Shown here one piece after another: positions 1-8,251 of a stretch of 64,000 nucleotides of DNA. The translations under genes and the position numbers were made by a program. The notes beneath the pieces were generated by a model, which worked only from the letters and a program-made list of their open reading frames with translations, did not search any database and had not been told where the DNA came from. How positions within the stretch are numbered: position 1 is the stretch's first letter; each line of letters begins with the position of its first letter. Source of the DNA: Rhodospirillales bacterium (GTDB lineage Bacteria; Pseudomonadota; Alphaproteobacteria; Reyranellales; Reyranellaceae). Location: the NCBI GenBank assembly GCA_016699855.1, contig CP064988.1, positions 4,740,501 to 4,804,500 on the forward strand. The letters are read 5' to 3'.

Positions 1-398
1 TCACCCCGCCGGTGGCGCTGGCCGCCTATGCGGCGGCGGGCATGGCGGGAGCCGACCCGTTCAAGACCGGCAACACCGCGTTCCGCCTGGCGCTCGGCAA
101 GGCGCTGGTGCCGTTCGTGTTCGTCTACTCGCCGACGCTGCTGCTGGTGGTTCCCGGATTCTCGTGGGGCGAGTTCGCCAGCACGCTGTTCGGCTGCCTC
201 GTCGGCGTGACCATGCTGTCGGCCGCCTTCTCGGGCTTCATGCTGGCGCGGATGGCGCGGTGGGAATGCTGGCTGATCGGGCTGGCCTCTCTGCCGGTCG
301 TCGCCCCGAGCATGACCGCGACGCTCGCCGGCCTGGCGATGGCGACGCCGGTGTTCATCCGCCAGATGGTCGCGTGGCGCCGCCCGGCGCCGGCGTGA
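1..398 (+). CDS. TRAP transporter fused permease subunit, C-terminal part (5' truncated)
   Basis: Only the last ~132 residues are present; the reading frame is open to the window edge, so the start lies upstream. The visible part opens with TPPVALAAYAAAGMAGADP, followed by KTGNTAFRLALGKALVPF and several hydrophobic segments. This is the typical C-terminal region of the large fused DctQM-type TRAP permeases, which import organic acids across the inner membrane using a sodium or proton gradient and a separate periplasmic binding protein. The family assignment rests on this conserved proline/alanine-rich stretch; the substrate cannot be read. The stop lies inside the 3' end of the convergent methyltransferase gene, a 44-base tail-to-tail overlap. 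The binding-protein partner would be outside the window. Confidence 0.8.
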   Translation, partial: TPPVALAAYAAAGMAGADPFKTGNTAFRLALGKALVPFVFVYSPTLLLVVPGFSWGEFASTLFGCLVGVTMLSAAFSGFMLARMARWECWLIGLASLPVVAPSMTATLAGLAMATPVFIRQMVAWRRPAPA

Positions 399-1173
399 GG
401 GCGCGCCGCCGGCGCCGGATCTCGTAGAGGCAGACGGCCGTCGCGGCCGCGACGTTGAGCGAGTTCGAGGCGCCGTCCTGTGGGATCCTCACGATCCGGT
501 CGCACACCGCCGCCGTCTCCGGCGACAATCCGCGCGCCTCGTTGCCGACCACCAGCGCGAGGGGGCCGTCGAGCGGCGCGGCGTCGAGCGTGGAGTCGGT
601 GTCGAGGCTGGTGCCGACCACGGCCACGCCATCGGCGCGCAGCGCCACCAACGCCGCCGCGAGATCGTCGACTCGCACGATCCGCAGGCGGTTGACGGCG
701 CCGGCCGAACTGCGCGCGGCCTGGCTGTTGACGCCGGTCTGGCCTGCCGCGCCGAGGACCACGCCGTCGACGCCGAACACCTCCGCCGAGCGCAGGGCGG
801 CGCCGAGGTTGAACGAATCCATCACGCCGTCGAGCGCGAGCCAGAGGCCCGGCGTCCGCGCCGCGTAACGCAGGTCCGCCGGCGTCGCGTAAGGGTAGGG
901 GCCGACGCGGATCGCGAAACCCTGGTGGTCGTCGGCGCCGCAGAGATTCGTCAGCCGGGCGCGCGGCGCGGTGTCGACGCGGAGATCGAGCGCCGCCGCG
1001 AGCCGGCGGTAGTCCGTGGCTGGCGCAGGAGCGACGTCGTCGGCGATCCAGGCCTCGAGGACGGGCCAGCGTCCCGCGCGCAAGGTTTCGAGCACGAGGT
1101 TGCGCCCCCACAGCCAGCTACGCTGATGATTGCCGAGGTACTGTCCGCCGCGTCGCGCCATCGATTCCGCCAT
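355..1173 (-). CDS. TrmH/SpoU-family RNA 2'-O-methyltransferase
   Basis: A 272-residue protein of the SPOUT class, which transfers a methyl group from S-adenosylmethionine to a ribose 2'-OH in rRNA or tRNA. The N-terminal ~80 residues resemble the small substrate-binding domain (LWGRNLVLETL, as in RlmB/TrmH-like enzymes). The C-terminal catalytic domain shows the knot motifs: LALVVGNEARGLS (motif 2, residues ~205-217) and IPQDGASNSLNVAAA (motif 3, ~226-240). The start at 1173 gives MAESMARRGG; a second ATG four codons later is possible. The last ~20 residues are arginine-rich and overlap the convergent TRAP permease gene. The exact target nucleotide cannot be told from sequence. Confidence 0.88.
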   Translation of the reverse strand: MAESMARRGGQYLGNHQRSWLWGRNLVLETLRAGRWPVLEAWIADDVAPAPATDYRRLAAALDLRVDTAPRARLTNLCGADDHQGFAIRVGPYPYATPADLRYAARTPGLWLALDGVMDSFNLGAALRSAEVFGVDGVVLGAAGQTGVNSQAARSSAGAVNRLRIVRVDDLAAALVALRADGVAVVGTSLDTDSTLDAAPLDGPLALVVGNEARGLSPETAAVCDRIVRIPQDGASNSLNVAAATAVCLYEIRRRRRALTPAPGGATRPSGG

Positions 1174-1257
1174 CGCCTTCTATGGCCGCAGCATAGCGTG
1201 AATCGACGGCGCCGGCGGTGGTCCGCCGGCGTCGTGGCGTAGGCCGGCGCGGGCCGG

Positions 1258-2052
1258 CTACTTCGTTGGCCGAACCGCGATGTCGGTGACGTTCGCCGGC
1301 AGGCCCTCGATCCTGGCGCCCGCGGTTGCCTTGCCGCTGACGATGTCGACGCTGTGCAGCATGCCGCCGGCCAGCAGCCACGCGCGGTTGCCGCCGTTGC
1401 CGTCGGACTCGATGTCGAAGCCGATACCGCCGGTGGTCACCACGCCCAGCGCGCCGAGCGTGTTGAGGACGCCGTCGTTCGGCGGCGCCTGGCGCGCCAA
1501 CGCGCCCAGTGCGCCGTCGATGTCGTAGAGCGTCGTCTCCTTGGCGCCCTTGAACGAGTTGACGTAGGCGCCGGCGCGGATCGCCGGTTTCGCGTCCTTG
1601 TTGGCGTCGGTGGCTGCGTATTTCAGCGCGCCGTCGGTGATGACGCCGCCGTCGTCGACGTTGGCGCGCAGATTCGTGCCTTCGCTGCCGATGATGCGCA
1701 GACGGTCGGCCACGGGATTGAAGTCGACGGTCGCGTGCGCGCCCGCGGGCAGCATCGTCTTCAGCGTGGATTTCTCGGTGGCTTTCCCTGTCTGGGTGTC
1801 GATGGTGACGACCTTGCCGTCGGCGGTGACGCCGTAGAGCATGCCGTCGGCCGGGCGCACGTCGATACCGACCAGGGGTCCCGCGCCGGTCACCGGCACG
1901 GTGCGCGTCACCTTGCGGGCGTCGGTGTCGATGATGACGAGGCTCTTGCCGTCGGCGAGGCCGACGAGGGTCGCCGCGAGGGACGGGGCCGCCGCCAGCC
2001 CGGCGGCGGCGATCGTGATGGCGGCGATCACGTGGGTCGGTCTGCTTGTCAT
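1258..2052 (-). CDS. Secreted DUF4394-domain protein
   Basis: A 264-residue protein with a clear signal peptide: a short basic start, a hydrophobic stretch (residues ~9-25) and an AxA-type cleavage site near PSLAATL. The rest matches the DUF4394 pattern, a beta-propeller-like fold in which short repeats describe a value against time (LVIIDTDARKVTRTVPVTG, GIDVRPADGMLYGVTADG, TVDFNPVADRLRIIGSEG). The function of the family is unknown. It is probably periplasmic or extracellular. The gene stands alone, with 84 bases before the methyltransferase and a 220-base divergent gap to the SAF-domain gene. An SD-like GGAGGGATCC precedes the ATG. Confidence 0.85.
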   Translation of the reverse strand: MTSRPTHVIAAITIAAAGLAAAPSLAATLVGLADGKSLVIIDTDARKVTRTVPVTGAGPLVGIDVRPADGMLYGVTADGKVVTIDTQTGKATEKSTLKTMLPAGAHATVDFNPVADRLRIIGSEGTNLRANVDDGGVITDGALKYAATDANKDAKPAIRAGAYVNSFKGAKETTLYDIDGALGALARQAPPNDGVLNTLGALGVVTTGGIGFDIESDGNGGNRAWLLAGGMLHSVDIVSGKATAGARIEGLPANVTDIAVRPTK

Positions 2053-2272
2053 GGATCCCTCCGGTTCTCTCGGTGTCGCGCGCCCAGGGGACGTCGCTGT
2101 TCGGTCTACGCGCCGCCGCCGCCGGGGGATGACCGGCTCACGCCCTTGTCACGGCGCGGGAGGATCGTGTGAGGCGCGACGGCCGGCGGGCGGCGATAAA
2201 GCGCGTGCAAGCCTGCATGCGGTCCGCTATTGACCGGCCGCGTTCGAAATCCCGCGACGAGGCCAGATCGAC

Positions 2273-2533
2273 ATGGCGGACGGCGACTCACGGATCCTTC
2301 AACTCGCGCCCGGCGACAATGTCGCGGTCGCGATCCACGAGATCGAGGCGGGCGAGACCGTGCGCATCCATGGCCGTGAGATCGCCGTTCCCCGGACGCT
2401 GCCCGTGGGCGGCAAATTCGCCGCGCGGCGCATCGAGACCGGGGAGCCGCTCGTCAAGTACGGCACGACGATCGGCCGCGCGACGGCCGACATCGCGGTC
2501 GGAGCGCCGCTGGATTCGACCAATACCGGCTGA
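2273..2533 (+). CDS. Stand-alone SAF-domain protein (UxaA N-terminal type)
   Basis: An 86-residue protein consisting only of the SAF domain that forms the N-terminal part or small subunit of altronate/galactarate-type dehydratases. The frame DNVAVAIHEIEAGETV, the GEPLVKYGTTIGRATADI stretch and the overall length fit. Two features are unusual. The GHKFA motif of the family is GGKFA here, and the C-terminal HVHxHN motif is replaced by APLDSTNTG, so the expected histidines are missing. No large UxaA subunit is nearby. It lies 77 bases upstream of the SDR and aldolase genes and probably belongs to the same sugar-acid operon. It may be a subunit whose large partner is elsewhere, or a diverged binding domain. 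Confidence 0.8.
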   Translation: MADGDSRILQLAPGDNVAVAIHEIEAGETVRIHGREIAVPRTLPVGGKFAARRIETGEPLVKYGTTIGRATADIAVGAPLDSTNTG

Positions 2534-2610
2534 TTTCCGCCGTGGAGGCGTGATTCCCCCGCCGCGCGTTCCGCTCTAGGATCGCGCCGAACGGGGGGGG
2601 AGGCAAGCGC

Positions 2611-3342
2611 ATGCGGCTCCGAGGCAAGAAGTGCGTCGTCACGGCGGCGGCGCAGGGGATCGGCGAGGCCACGGCGCGGGCCTTCGCGCGCGAGGGCGCC
2701 GAGGTGTTCGCCACCGATGTCGACATCGACAAGCTGACGCGCGCGCTGGGCGGCGTCGCCGGGATACGGCCGTCGCGGCTGGACGTGCTCGACAAGACCG
2801 CCATCGGGGTTCTGGCGCGGGCCACCGGGCCGGTCGACGTTCTCTTCAACTGCGCCGGGTTCGTCCATCACGGAACCGTGCTCGACGCCACCGACGAGCA
2901 GTGGGAGTTCGCCTTCGACCTCAACGTCCGCAGCATGTTCTGGACGATCCAGGCGTTCCTCCCGGCGATTCTGGAGTCCGGCCGGGGCGCCTCGATCGTC
3001 AACGTCGCTTCGGCGGCGTCGTCGCACAAGGGCGCGCCGCTGCGGTTCATCTACGGCACGACCAAGGCCGCCATCGTCGGGTTGACCAAGTCGGTCGCCG
3101 CCGATTTCGTGAAGCAGGGCGTGCGCTGCAACGCGATCTGTCCGGGAACCATCCAGACGCCGTCGCTCGACGACCGCATCGCGGCGATGGGCGGGGACGC
3201 CAGTATGTTCAAGGCCCGCCAGCCCGGCGGCCGGTTCGGCACGCCGGACGAGGTGGCGGCTCTGGCGGTCTATCTAGCCGGCGACGAGAGCGCCTTCACC
3301 ACCGGTACGACGCACGTGATCGACGGCGGCTGGAGCGTATGA
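2611..3342 (+). CDS. SDR oxidoreductase, BDH2/2-keto-3-deoxy-fuconate dehydrogenase-like
   Basis: A 243-residue classical short-chain dehydrogenase. It has the nucleotide-binding TAAAQGIGEATA (residues ~11-22), D38 after the second strand (FATDVD, suggesting NAD+ preference), the catalytic serine in VNVASAASS and the Tyr/Lys pair in IYGTTKAAIVGLTKSVA, then CPGTIQTPS and the family end IDGGWS. The sequence runs closely along the DHRS6/BDH2 group (AGFVHHGTVLD, LNVRSMFW), which includes bacterial 2-keto-3-deoxy-L-fuconate dehydrogenases. It sits one base before the KDPG aldolase start, so the two are very likely co-translated. Oxidation of a sugar-acid intermediate is the inferred role. A G-rich SD-like run precedes the ATG. 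Confidence 0.85.
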   Translation: MRLRGKKCVVTAAAQGIGEATARAFAREGAEVFATDVDIDKLTRALGGVAGIRPSRLDVLDKTAIGVLARATGPVDVLFNCAGFVHHGTVLDATDEQWEFAFDLNVRSMFWTIQAFLPAILESGRGASIVNVASAASSHKGAPLRFIYGTTKAAIVGLTKSVAADFVKQGVRCNAICPGTIQTPSLDDRIAAMGGDASMFKARQPGGRFGTPDEVAALAVYLAGDESAFTTGTTHVIDGGWSV

Positions 3343-3343
3343 C

Positions 3344-4009
3344 ATGGCCGCGGGCCGGCACGCCGCGCGCGATATCGGCGCCGTCCTGGCCAAGGCGCCA
3401 GTCATCCCGGTCCTGACGCTGTCCGGAGCCGAGGACGGCGTTCCGGTGGCGCGGGCCTTGGTCACCGGCGGACTGAGGGTGCTGGAGATCACCCTCAGGA
3501 CGGATGGCGCGTTGGAGGCGCTACGGGCGATCGTGGCCGAGGTGCCGGAGGCCATCGCGGGGGTCGGCACCGTGCTGGCGCCAAGCCAGTTCGCGGAGGC
3601 GCAGCGAGCCGGCGCTCAGTTCGCGGTCAGTCCCGGTCATACCACGGCGCTGCTCGACGCCGCCCGGGCGGTAGATCTGCCCTACTTGCCCGGGGTGGCG
3701 ACGGTCTCGGAGGCCATGGAGTTGGCGGAACGGGGCTACAGGTACCTCAAGTTCTTTCCCGCGGCCTCGGCGGGTGGAACGGATGCGCTTCGGCAGATCG
3801 CGGGCCCCTTGCCGGATTTACGGTTCTGTCCGACCGGCGGCATCGACGACCGCACGGCCGCCGCCTATCTCGCGCTTCCGAACGTGGCCTGTGTGGGGGG
3901 ATCGTGGCCCGCTCCAGCGTCCGCGATCGGCGCCCGCGACTGGCCCCGTATCGAAGCGCTCGCCGCCGCCGCCGCCGCCTTGACGCGCGCCGTGGGGGCG
4001 GTGGATTGA
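3344..4009 (+). CDS. eda: 2-dehydro-3-deoxy-phosphogluconate (KDPG) aldolase
   Basis: A 221-residue class I aldolase that splits 2-keto-3-deoxy-6-phosphogluconate (or a close relative) into pyruvate and glyceraldehyde 3-phosphate. Visible motifs are PVIPVLTL, LRVLEITLRT with the conserved Glu/Thr, GVGTVLAPSQ, AVSPGHT, LPGVATVSE, the Schiff-base lysine K136 in YLKFFPA, and CPTGGID for phosphate binding. The length matches the family. The ATG follows the SDR stop by one base, so translation is probably coupled. With the KDG kinase and the IlvD/Edd dehydratase a few kilobases away it would complete an Entner-Doudoroff-type route for aldonic acids. Confidence 0.92.
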   Translation: MAAGRHAARDIGAVLAKAPVIPVLTLSGAEDGVPVARALVTGGLRVLEITLRTDGALEALRAIVAEVPEAIAGVGTVLAPSQFAEAQRAGAQFAVSPGHTTALLDAARAVDLPYLPGVATVSEAMELAERGYRYLKFFPAASAGGTDALRQIAGPLPDLRFCPTGGIDDRTAAAYLALPNVACVGGSWPAPASAIGARDWPRIEALAAAAAALTRAVGAVD

Positions 4010-4151
4010 CGCCGGTCAATGCCGGCGGAGGACGCGGCCGGGAAAATGAAGCCAGCGTCACGGTGGCGTGAATCGGCGTCTTGTGTCATGTAAAGGCCCG
4101 ATTTTGGTCCGGCGGGCGTCGCCGGTGCAAATTGACCGGAGCGACTCATCT

Positions 4152-5195
4152 ATGACCGGGCGTGGGTTCTGGCGGGCGCTATGGGCGGCCGGCGTCCTTG
4201 TCTGCGCCACGGGTGGCTCGGCGGTCGCGGCCGATCCGCCGGTCGCCATCATACTGAACTCCGAAGAAGCGTCGATGAGCATCGTCGACCGTCTCATGAT
4301 GCAGGAGGTCGACAGGCGCCCGCTCGGACGTGAACCGCACCACCTCATCCTCACGCCGGACGGCAAGGATCTGATCGTCGCGTCGACGGTGACCAACGAG
4401 CTGGTGTTCCTCGATCCGGTCACCGCGGTCGAGCGGAAGCGCATCCGCAACATCCTCGACCCCTACCAGCTCGGGTTCAGCCCCGACGGGAAATGGTTCG
4501 TGACCGCGGCGTTCCGCATGAACCACGTGGACATATACGAGGCGAAGGATTTCAAGCTGGTGAAGCGCATCGCGCTGCACACGCTGCCAAGCCACATGGC
4601 TTTCAGCAAGGACAGCTCTTCGGTCTATTTCACAGTCCAAGGCTCCAACCAGGTCGCTGCGGTGTCGCTGGAGCGCCAGGAGATCATGTGGAGTCTCGAC
4701 GTCGGCGATTCGCCGGCGGGGATCTTCGTCCTTCCGGACCAGAAGCGGCTGCTGGTTGGGCTGACGGGCGAGGACGCCGTCGTCGTCGTCGACATGGCGC
4801 GGAAGGAGGTCGTGAAGCGCATCACGACGGGCCGGGGCGCGCACAACCTCTTTCGGACGCCGGATCCGAAGCGCGTGATGGTCTCCAACCGGATCGAGGG
4901 CACCATCGGCGTGATCGACGTCGAGAAGCTCGAGCTGGTCGACACCATCAAGGTCCCCGGCGGGCCGGACGATCTCGATTTCACGCCCGACGGCAAGCAG
5001 ATCTGGGTCACGCTGCGCTGGCGCCGCAAGGTGGCGGTCGTCGATCTCGCGACCCGCAAGGTGGTCGGCACGGTCAACGTCGGCCGTTCGCCGCACGGCC
5101 TCTACCTCAACGGCCCGCATACGGTGTCGCGGTCGCGCGACGCGCCGCCGGAGGCGCCGCCGGCGCGCACCGCCGAGGAAAAGGGCCGCCAGTAG
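4152..5195 (+). CDS. Secreted YVTN-type beta-propeller protein
   Basis: A 347-residue protein with a signal peptide (MTGRGFWRALWAAGVLVCA, cleavage probably after GGSAVAA). The mature part is built of about seven repeats of the form xLTPDGKDLIVAST/xFSPDGKWFVTAAF/FTPDGKQIWVTL, the YVTN/cytochrome-d1-like beta-propeller. Such proteins are periplasmic or secreted and often accompany PQQ or cytochrome systems, but no function can be fixed. The frame is open upstream to 4068, but the ATG at 4152 gives a proper signal peptide and is preferred. The next gene, a membrane hydroxylase, begins 25 bases downstream, which suggests an operon. The C-terminus is low-complexity (Arg/Pro/Glu). Confidence 0.85.
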   Translation: MTGRGFWRALWAAGVLVCATGGSAVAADPPVAIILNSEEASMSIVDRLMMQEVDRRPLGREPHHLILTPDGKDLIVASTVTNELVFLDPVTAVERKRIRNILDPYQLGFSPDGKWFVTAAFRMNHVDIYEAKDFKLVKRIALHTLPSHMAFSKDSSSVYFTVQGSNQVAAVSLERQEIMWSLDVGDSPAGIFVLPDQKRLLVGLTGEDAVVVVDMARKEVVKRITTGRGAHNLFRTPDPKRVMVSNRIEGTIGVIDVEKLELVDTIKVPGGPDDLDFTPDGKQIWVTLRWRRKVAVVDLATRKVVGTVNVGRSPHGLYLNGPHTVSRSRDAPPEAPPARTAEEKGRQ

Positions 5196-5220
5196 GCGGC
5201 CCCGCGGCACGGAGAGCGCG

Positions 5221-6201
5221 ATGCGCTGGTTGCTGGATTTCTGGATCGAGGTCCAGGCTTGGATCCTGGAGACGATCGTCAATCCCGCGCTCTTCAAGCT
5301 CGGGCTGATGACGTTCCTCGACGACGCGCCGGCGCTGGTCGAGATCGTCATGCTCGGCGTCGTCCAGATCGCGGTGATCGCCTGCGTGTTCATGCCGCTG
5401 GAGCGTCTGGCGCCCGCCGAGCGGTGGCCGGACCACAAGCTGGCGCGGGTCGACGTCGTCTACACCCTCCTGAACAAGCTCGGCGTCATGCCGCTTCTGG
5501 TGTTCCTCGTCCTCTACGATCTCAACGACCTGCTGCTCGACGCGGTGCGCGAGCACGGGCTCGTGATGCCGACGATCGAGCTGCATGTCCCCTGGCTGCG
5601 CGACAAGCCGCTCCTGCTGTTCGCGATCTACTTCCTCGTCTACGATTTCGCCGGATACTGGCTGCACCGCATGCAGCACGGATTCCGCTGGTGGTGGGCG
5701 CTGCACAGCCTGCACCACAGCCAGCGCCAGATGACGTGCTGGTCCGACGACCGCAACCACGTCCTCGACGACCTGCTGACGTCGCTGTATTTCGCGTTCG
5801 TCGCGCTCGCGATCGGCGTCGCGCCCGGCCAGTTCGTGATGATCCTGCTGCTGGGCCGGCTGATCGAGAGTTTCTCGCACATCAACCTGCGCTTCGGCTT
5901 CGGGCGCTACCTCGACAAGGTCGTCGTCGATCCGTGGTTCCACCGCACGCACCACGCCATGGCCAGCCCGGCGGAACCGCATATCCACGACCGCAATTTC
6001 GGGACGGTCCTGCCGGTCTGGGACCTGCTGTTCCGCACCGCCGTCTACGACTACAAGCCGCGGCCGACCGGGGTCGACGACTCCGCCGACGCCGACAACG
6101 GCAAGGGCTGGATCGGCCAGCAGGTCGCCGGCTTCGCCCGGCTCGGCCGCGCGCTGATCGCCATGGTGCGGCCGCGCGCGGTGCGGGCGCCGGCCGAGTA
6201 G
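5221..6201 (+). CDS. Sterol desaturase/fatty-acid hydroxylase superfamily membrane protein
   Basis: A 326-residue integral membrane di-iron enzyme. The three histidine clusters of the superfamily are present: HRMQH (~residues 149-153), HSLHHS (~162-167) and HRTHH (~243-247). Hydrophobic segments lie near residues 37-60, 82-100 and 130-147, with another around 187-217. Family members hydroxylate or desaturate lipids and sterols at the inner membrane using O2. The substrate is unknown here. An SD-like GGAGAG precedes the ATG. The gene follows the beta-propeller gene closely and ends five bases before the convergent KDG kinase stop. Confidence 0.88.
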   Translation: MRWLLDFWIEVQAWILETIVNPALFKLGLMTFLDDAPALVEIVMLGVVQIAVIACVFMPLERLAPAERWPDHKLARVDVVYTLLNKLGVMPLLVFLVLYDLNDLLLDAVREHGLVMPTIELHVPWLRDKPLLLFAIYFLVYDFAGYWLHRMQHGFRWWWALHSLHHSQRQMTCWSDDRNHVLDDLLTSLYFAFVALAIGVAPGQFVMILLLGRLIESFSHINLRFGFGRYLDKVVVDPWFHRTHHAMASPAEPHIHDRNFGTVLPVWDLLFRTAVYDYKPRPTGVDDSADADNGKGWIGQQVAGFARLGRALIAMVRPRAVRAPAE

Positions 6202-6205
6202 GGCG

Positions 6206-7144
6206 TCAGACGCCGTCGCGGCGCTCCAGCGCGGCGATGACGTCGGCGCGGCGCGGGATCGGCGCCACGGCGCCGAAGCCGGTCGTCGACAACGCCGCCG
6301 CCGCGTTGGCGTAGATGGCGGCCGCGAACGGATCGTCGCCGGCCAGCGTGCGCGCCAGGAACGCGCCCGCGAAGGTGTCGCCGGCGCCGGTGGCGTCCAC
6401 CGCGTCGACCCGCCGCGGTGCGATCCGCCGCCGTTCCCGCGGCGTGGCGACCAGGGCGCCGGCGGCGCCGAGCTTCAGCGCGACCAGCGACGGACCCAGC
6501 GTGAGATAGAAATCGGCGATCGCGTCGGCGTCGGCCAGACCGGTCAACGCGGTGGCGTCGTCGAAGCTGGGCAGGGCGATGTCGCAGCGCGCGATGGCGG
6601 CGTGGATCGTCTCGCGCGCCGCGTCGATGCTCCACAGCTTGAGCCGCAGATTGGTGTCGTAGGCGATCCGGCCGCCGGCGCGCCGGACGATGTCGATGGC
6701 GGCGAACCCCGCGTCCCGGGCCGTGGCGGAGATCGCCTGGCTGATGCCGGAGAGGTGCAGCATCCGGGCGCCGGCGAGAAACGCCGCCGGCAGATCGGCG
6801 GCCGCCATCAGGCTGGCGGCCGAGCCGCGGCGCAGGAACGAGAAGCTGTGGCCGGTCGCGGCGTGGGTGGCGAAATACGCCGCCGTGTGGCCGTCGTCGC
6901 GCCGCGCCACGCCGGCGTGGTCGACGCCCTCGCGCGTCCACAGCTCGACGAACAGGTCACCGAACGCGTCGCGGCCCAGCGCCGTGACGTAGCCGACCGA
7001 CGCTCCTTGCCGCGCCGCGGCGATGGCGGCGTTCGAGGTGTCGCCGCCGAACCCCTGCAGCCAGCGCGTGCCGCCGGGCTCGGTCTGGTTGAACTCGACC
7101 ATCGGCTCGCCGAGGCAGACGAGGTCGGGCGTCGCTTTGGCCAT
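6206..7144 (-). CDS. kdgK: PfkB-family sugar kinase, probable 2-keto-3-deoxygluconate kinase
   Basis: A 312-residue ribokinase-like kinase. The N-terminal substrate side shows LGEPMVEFNQ and GGDTSNAAIAAARQG; the C-terminal ATP/anion-hole motif is DATGAGDTFAGAFLA, with the catalytic Asp. YDTNLRLKLW and the residues around it match the KDG kinase group, which phosphorylates 2-keto-3-deoxygluconate to KDPG. The start at 7144 (MAKATPDLVCLGEP) is preferred because the upstream in-frame extension is low-complexity Arg/Ser/Thr sequence. The neighbours (KDPG aldolase, aldonate dehydratase) support the KDG assignment, but another aldonic-acid kinase specificity is possible. It is transcribed divergently from the DMT permease. 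Confidence 0.85.
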   Translation of the reverse strand: MAKATPDLVCLGEPMVEFNQTEPGGTRWLQGFGGDTSNAAIAAARQGASVGYVTALGRDAFGDLFVELWTREGVDHAGVARRDDGHTAAYFATHAATGHSFSFLRRGSAASLMAAADLPAAFLAGARMLHLSGISQAISATARDAGFAAIDIVRRAGGRIAYDTNLRLKLWSIDAARETIHAAIARCDIALPSFDDATALTGLADADAIADFYLTLGPSLVALKLGAAGALVATPRERRRIAPRRVDAVDATGAGDTFAGAFLARTLAGDDPFAAAIYANAAAALSTTGFGAVAPIPRRADVIAALERRDGV

Positions 7145-7257
7145 TCGGCGCGCTCCGGTGGCGGTGGTGGTTGCGGACCCGTCCGGCGACGGGTACCGAT
7201 GGCGTAACAGAAGCGCGCGCCGCACGGCAATGGCGCGCCGCGAGGAGGGGGGACGCG

Positions 7258-8133
7258 GTGTCGATGTTCGCGGGCGGCGCGGCGGCCGGCGTCCCCTACA
7301 TGCTGCTGGCGATGCTGGTGTTCTCGGCCAACGACGCGCTGGCCAAGCACGTCGCCGCGCTCTGCCCGCTGATCCAGCTCCTGTTCATCCGCAATCTCGG
7401 CGCCGCGCTGATCGTCGTGCCGCGGGTCCACGCCTATGGCTGGCTGCGGGCGCTGGCGGTGCCGCGTATCGGCCTGCACGCGCTGCGCGGCGCGCTGATC
7501 CTGATCGAGCTGGCGCTGTTCTACACCGCCGTGCCGCTGATCCCGCTGGCCGACACGCTGACGATCTACCAGGCGTCCCCGATCCTGACGACGGCGCTGG
7601 CGGTGCCGATCCTCGGCGAGCGGGTCGGCTGGCGGCGCTGGACCGCCGTCGCCGTCGGTTTCGTCGGCGTGGTCCTGGTCATGCGGCCGGGCGGCGCCGA
7701 GGGGTCGATGGCGCATCTCATCGCGCTGGCCGGGGCGGTGGTGTACGCGGGGGTGACGCTGCTCACGCGTCTGCTGCGCGACGCGGGACCGGTGCCGATG
7801 ATCGCCTGGCATGTCGGCGGCACCCTGCTGGCGGTGGCGCTGGCGGCGCCGTTCTTCTGGCGGCCGATCGATTGGACGACCGCGGTCCTGATCGCGATCA
7901 TGGGCGTGGTGTCGACCGGCGGACACGTCCTGAACAACCGGTCGCTGGCGCTGTCGCCGGCCTCCGTGGTGATGCCGTTCCACTACACGCAGATCGTCTG
8001 GGGGATCGTGTTCGGCTGGCTGATCTGGCGCGACACGCCCGACGGCTGGATGCTGTCCGGCGCGGCCCTGATCGTCGCCAGCGGCCTGTTCATCATGTAC
8101 CGCGAGCGGGTCGTGCGCGGCGGTGGCGCCTAG
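7258..8133 (+). CDS. DMT-superfamily (EamA) transporter
   Basis: A ~291-residue inner-membrane protein with ten predicted hydrophobic helices arranged as two EamA repeats. The signature is PYMLLAMLVFSANDALAKHV at the start and the second repeat from ~residue 155. The GTG at 7258 lies six bases after a strong GAGGAGGGG; an ATG at 7264 is the alternative. DMT carriers export or import metabolites. Placed between the KDG kinase and the hydroxyacid dehydrogenase, it may carry a sugar acid, but the substrate is not readable. Confidence 0.85.
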   Translation: MSMFAGGAAAGVPYMLLAMLVFSANDALAKHVAALCPLIQLLFIRNLGAALIVVPRVHAYGWLRALAVPRIGLHALRGALILIELALFYTAVPLIPLADTLTIYQASPILTTALAVPILGERVGWRRWTAVAVGFVGVVLVMRPGGAEGSMAHLIALAGAVVYAGVTLLTRLLRDAGPVPMIAWHVGGTLLAVALAAPFFWRPIDWTTAVLIAIMGVVSTGGHVLNNRSLALSPASVVMPFHYTQIVWGIVFGWLIWRDTPDGWMLSGAALIVASGLFIMYRERVVRGGGA

Positions 8134-8251
8134 CGGCCGCACGGCGATCTGGCGTCGCGCTCCGGATGGTGGAATGCTGCGCCAAACCGCGCCGGCGGCG
8201 ACCGGCGCCAACGGCCCCGCCGGAAGCGGGGCGGCGACGGGGAGAGGACGC

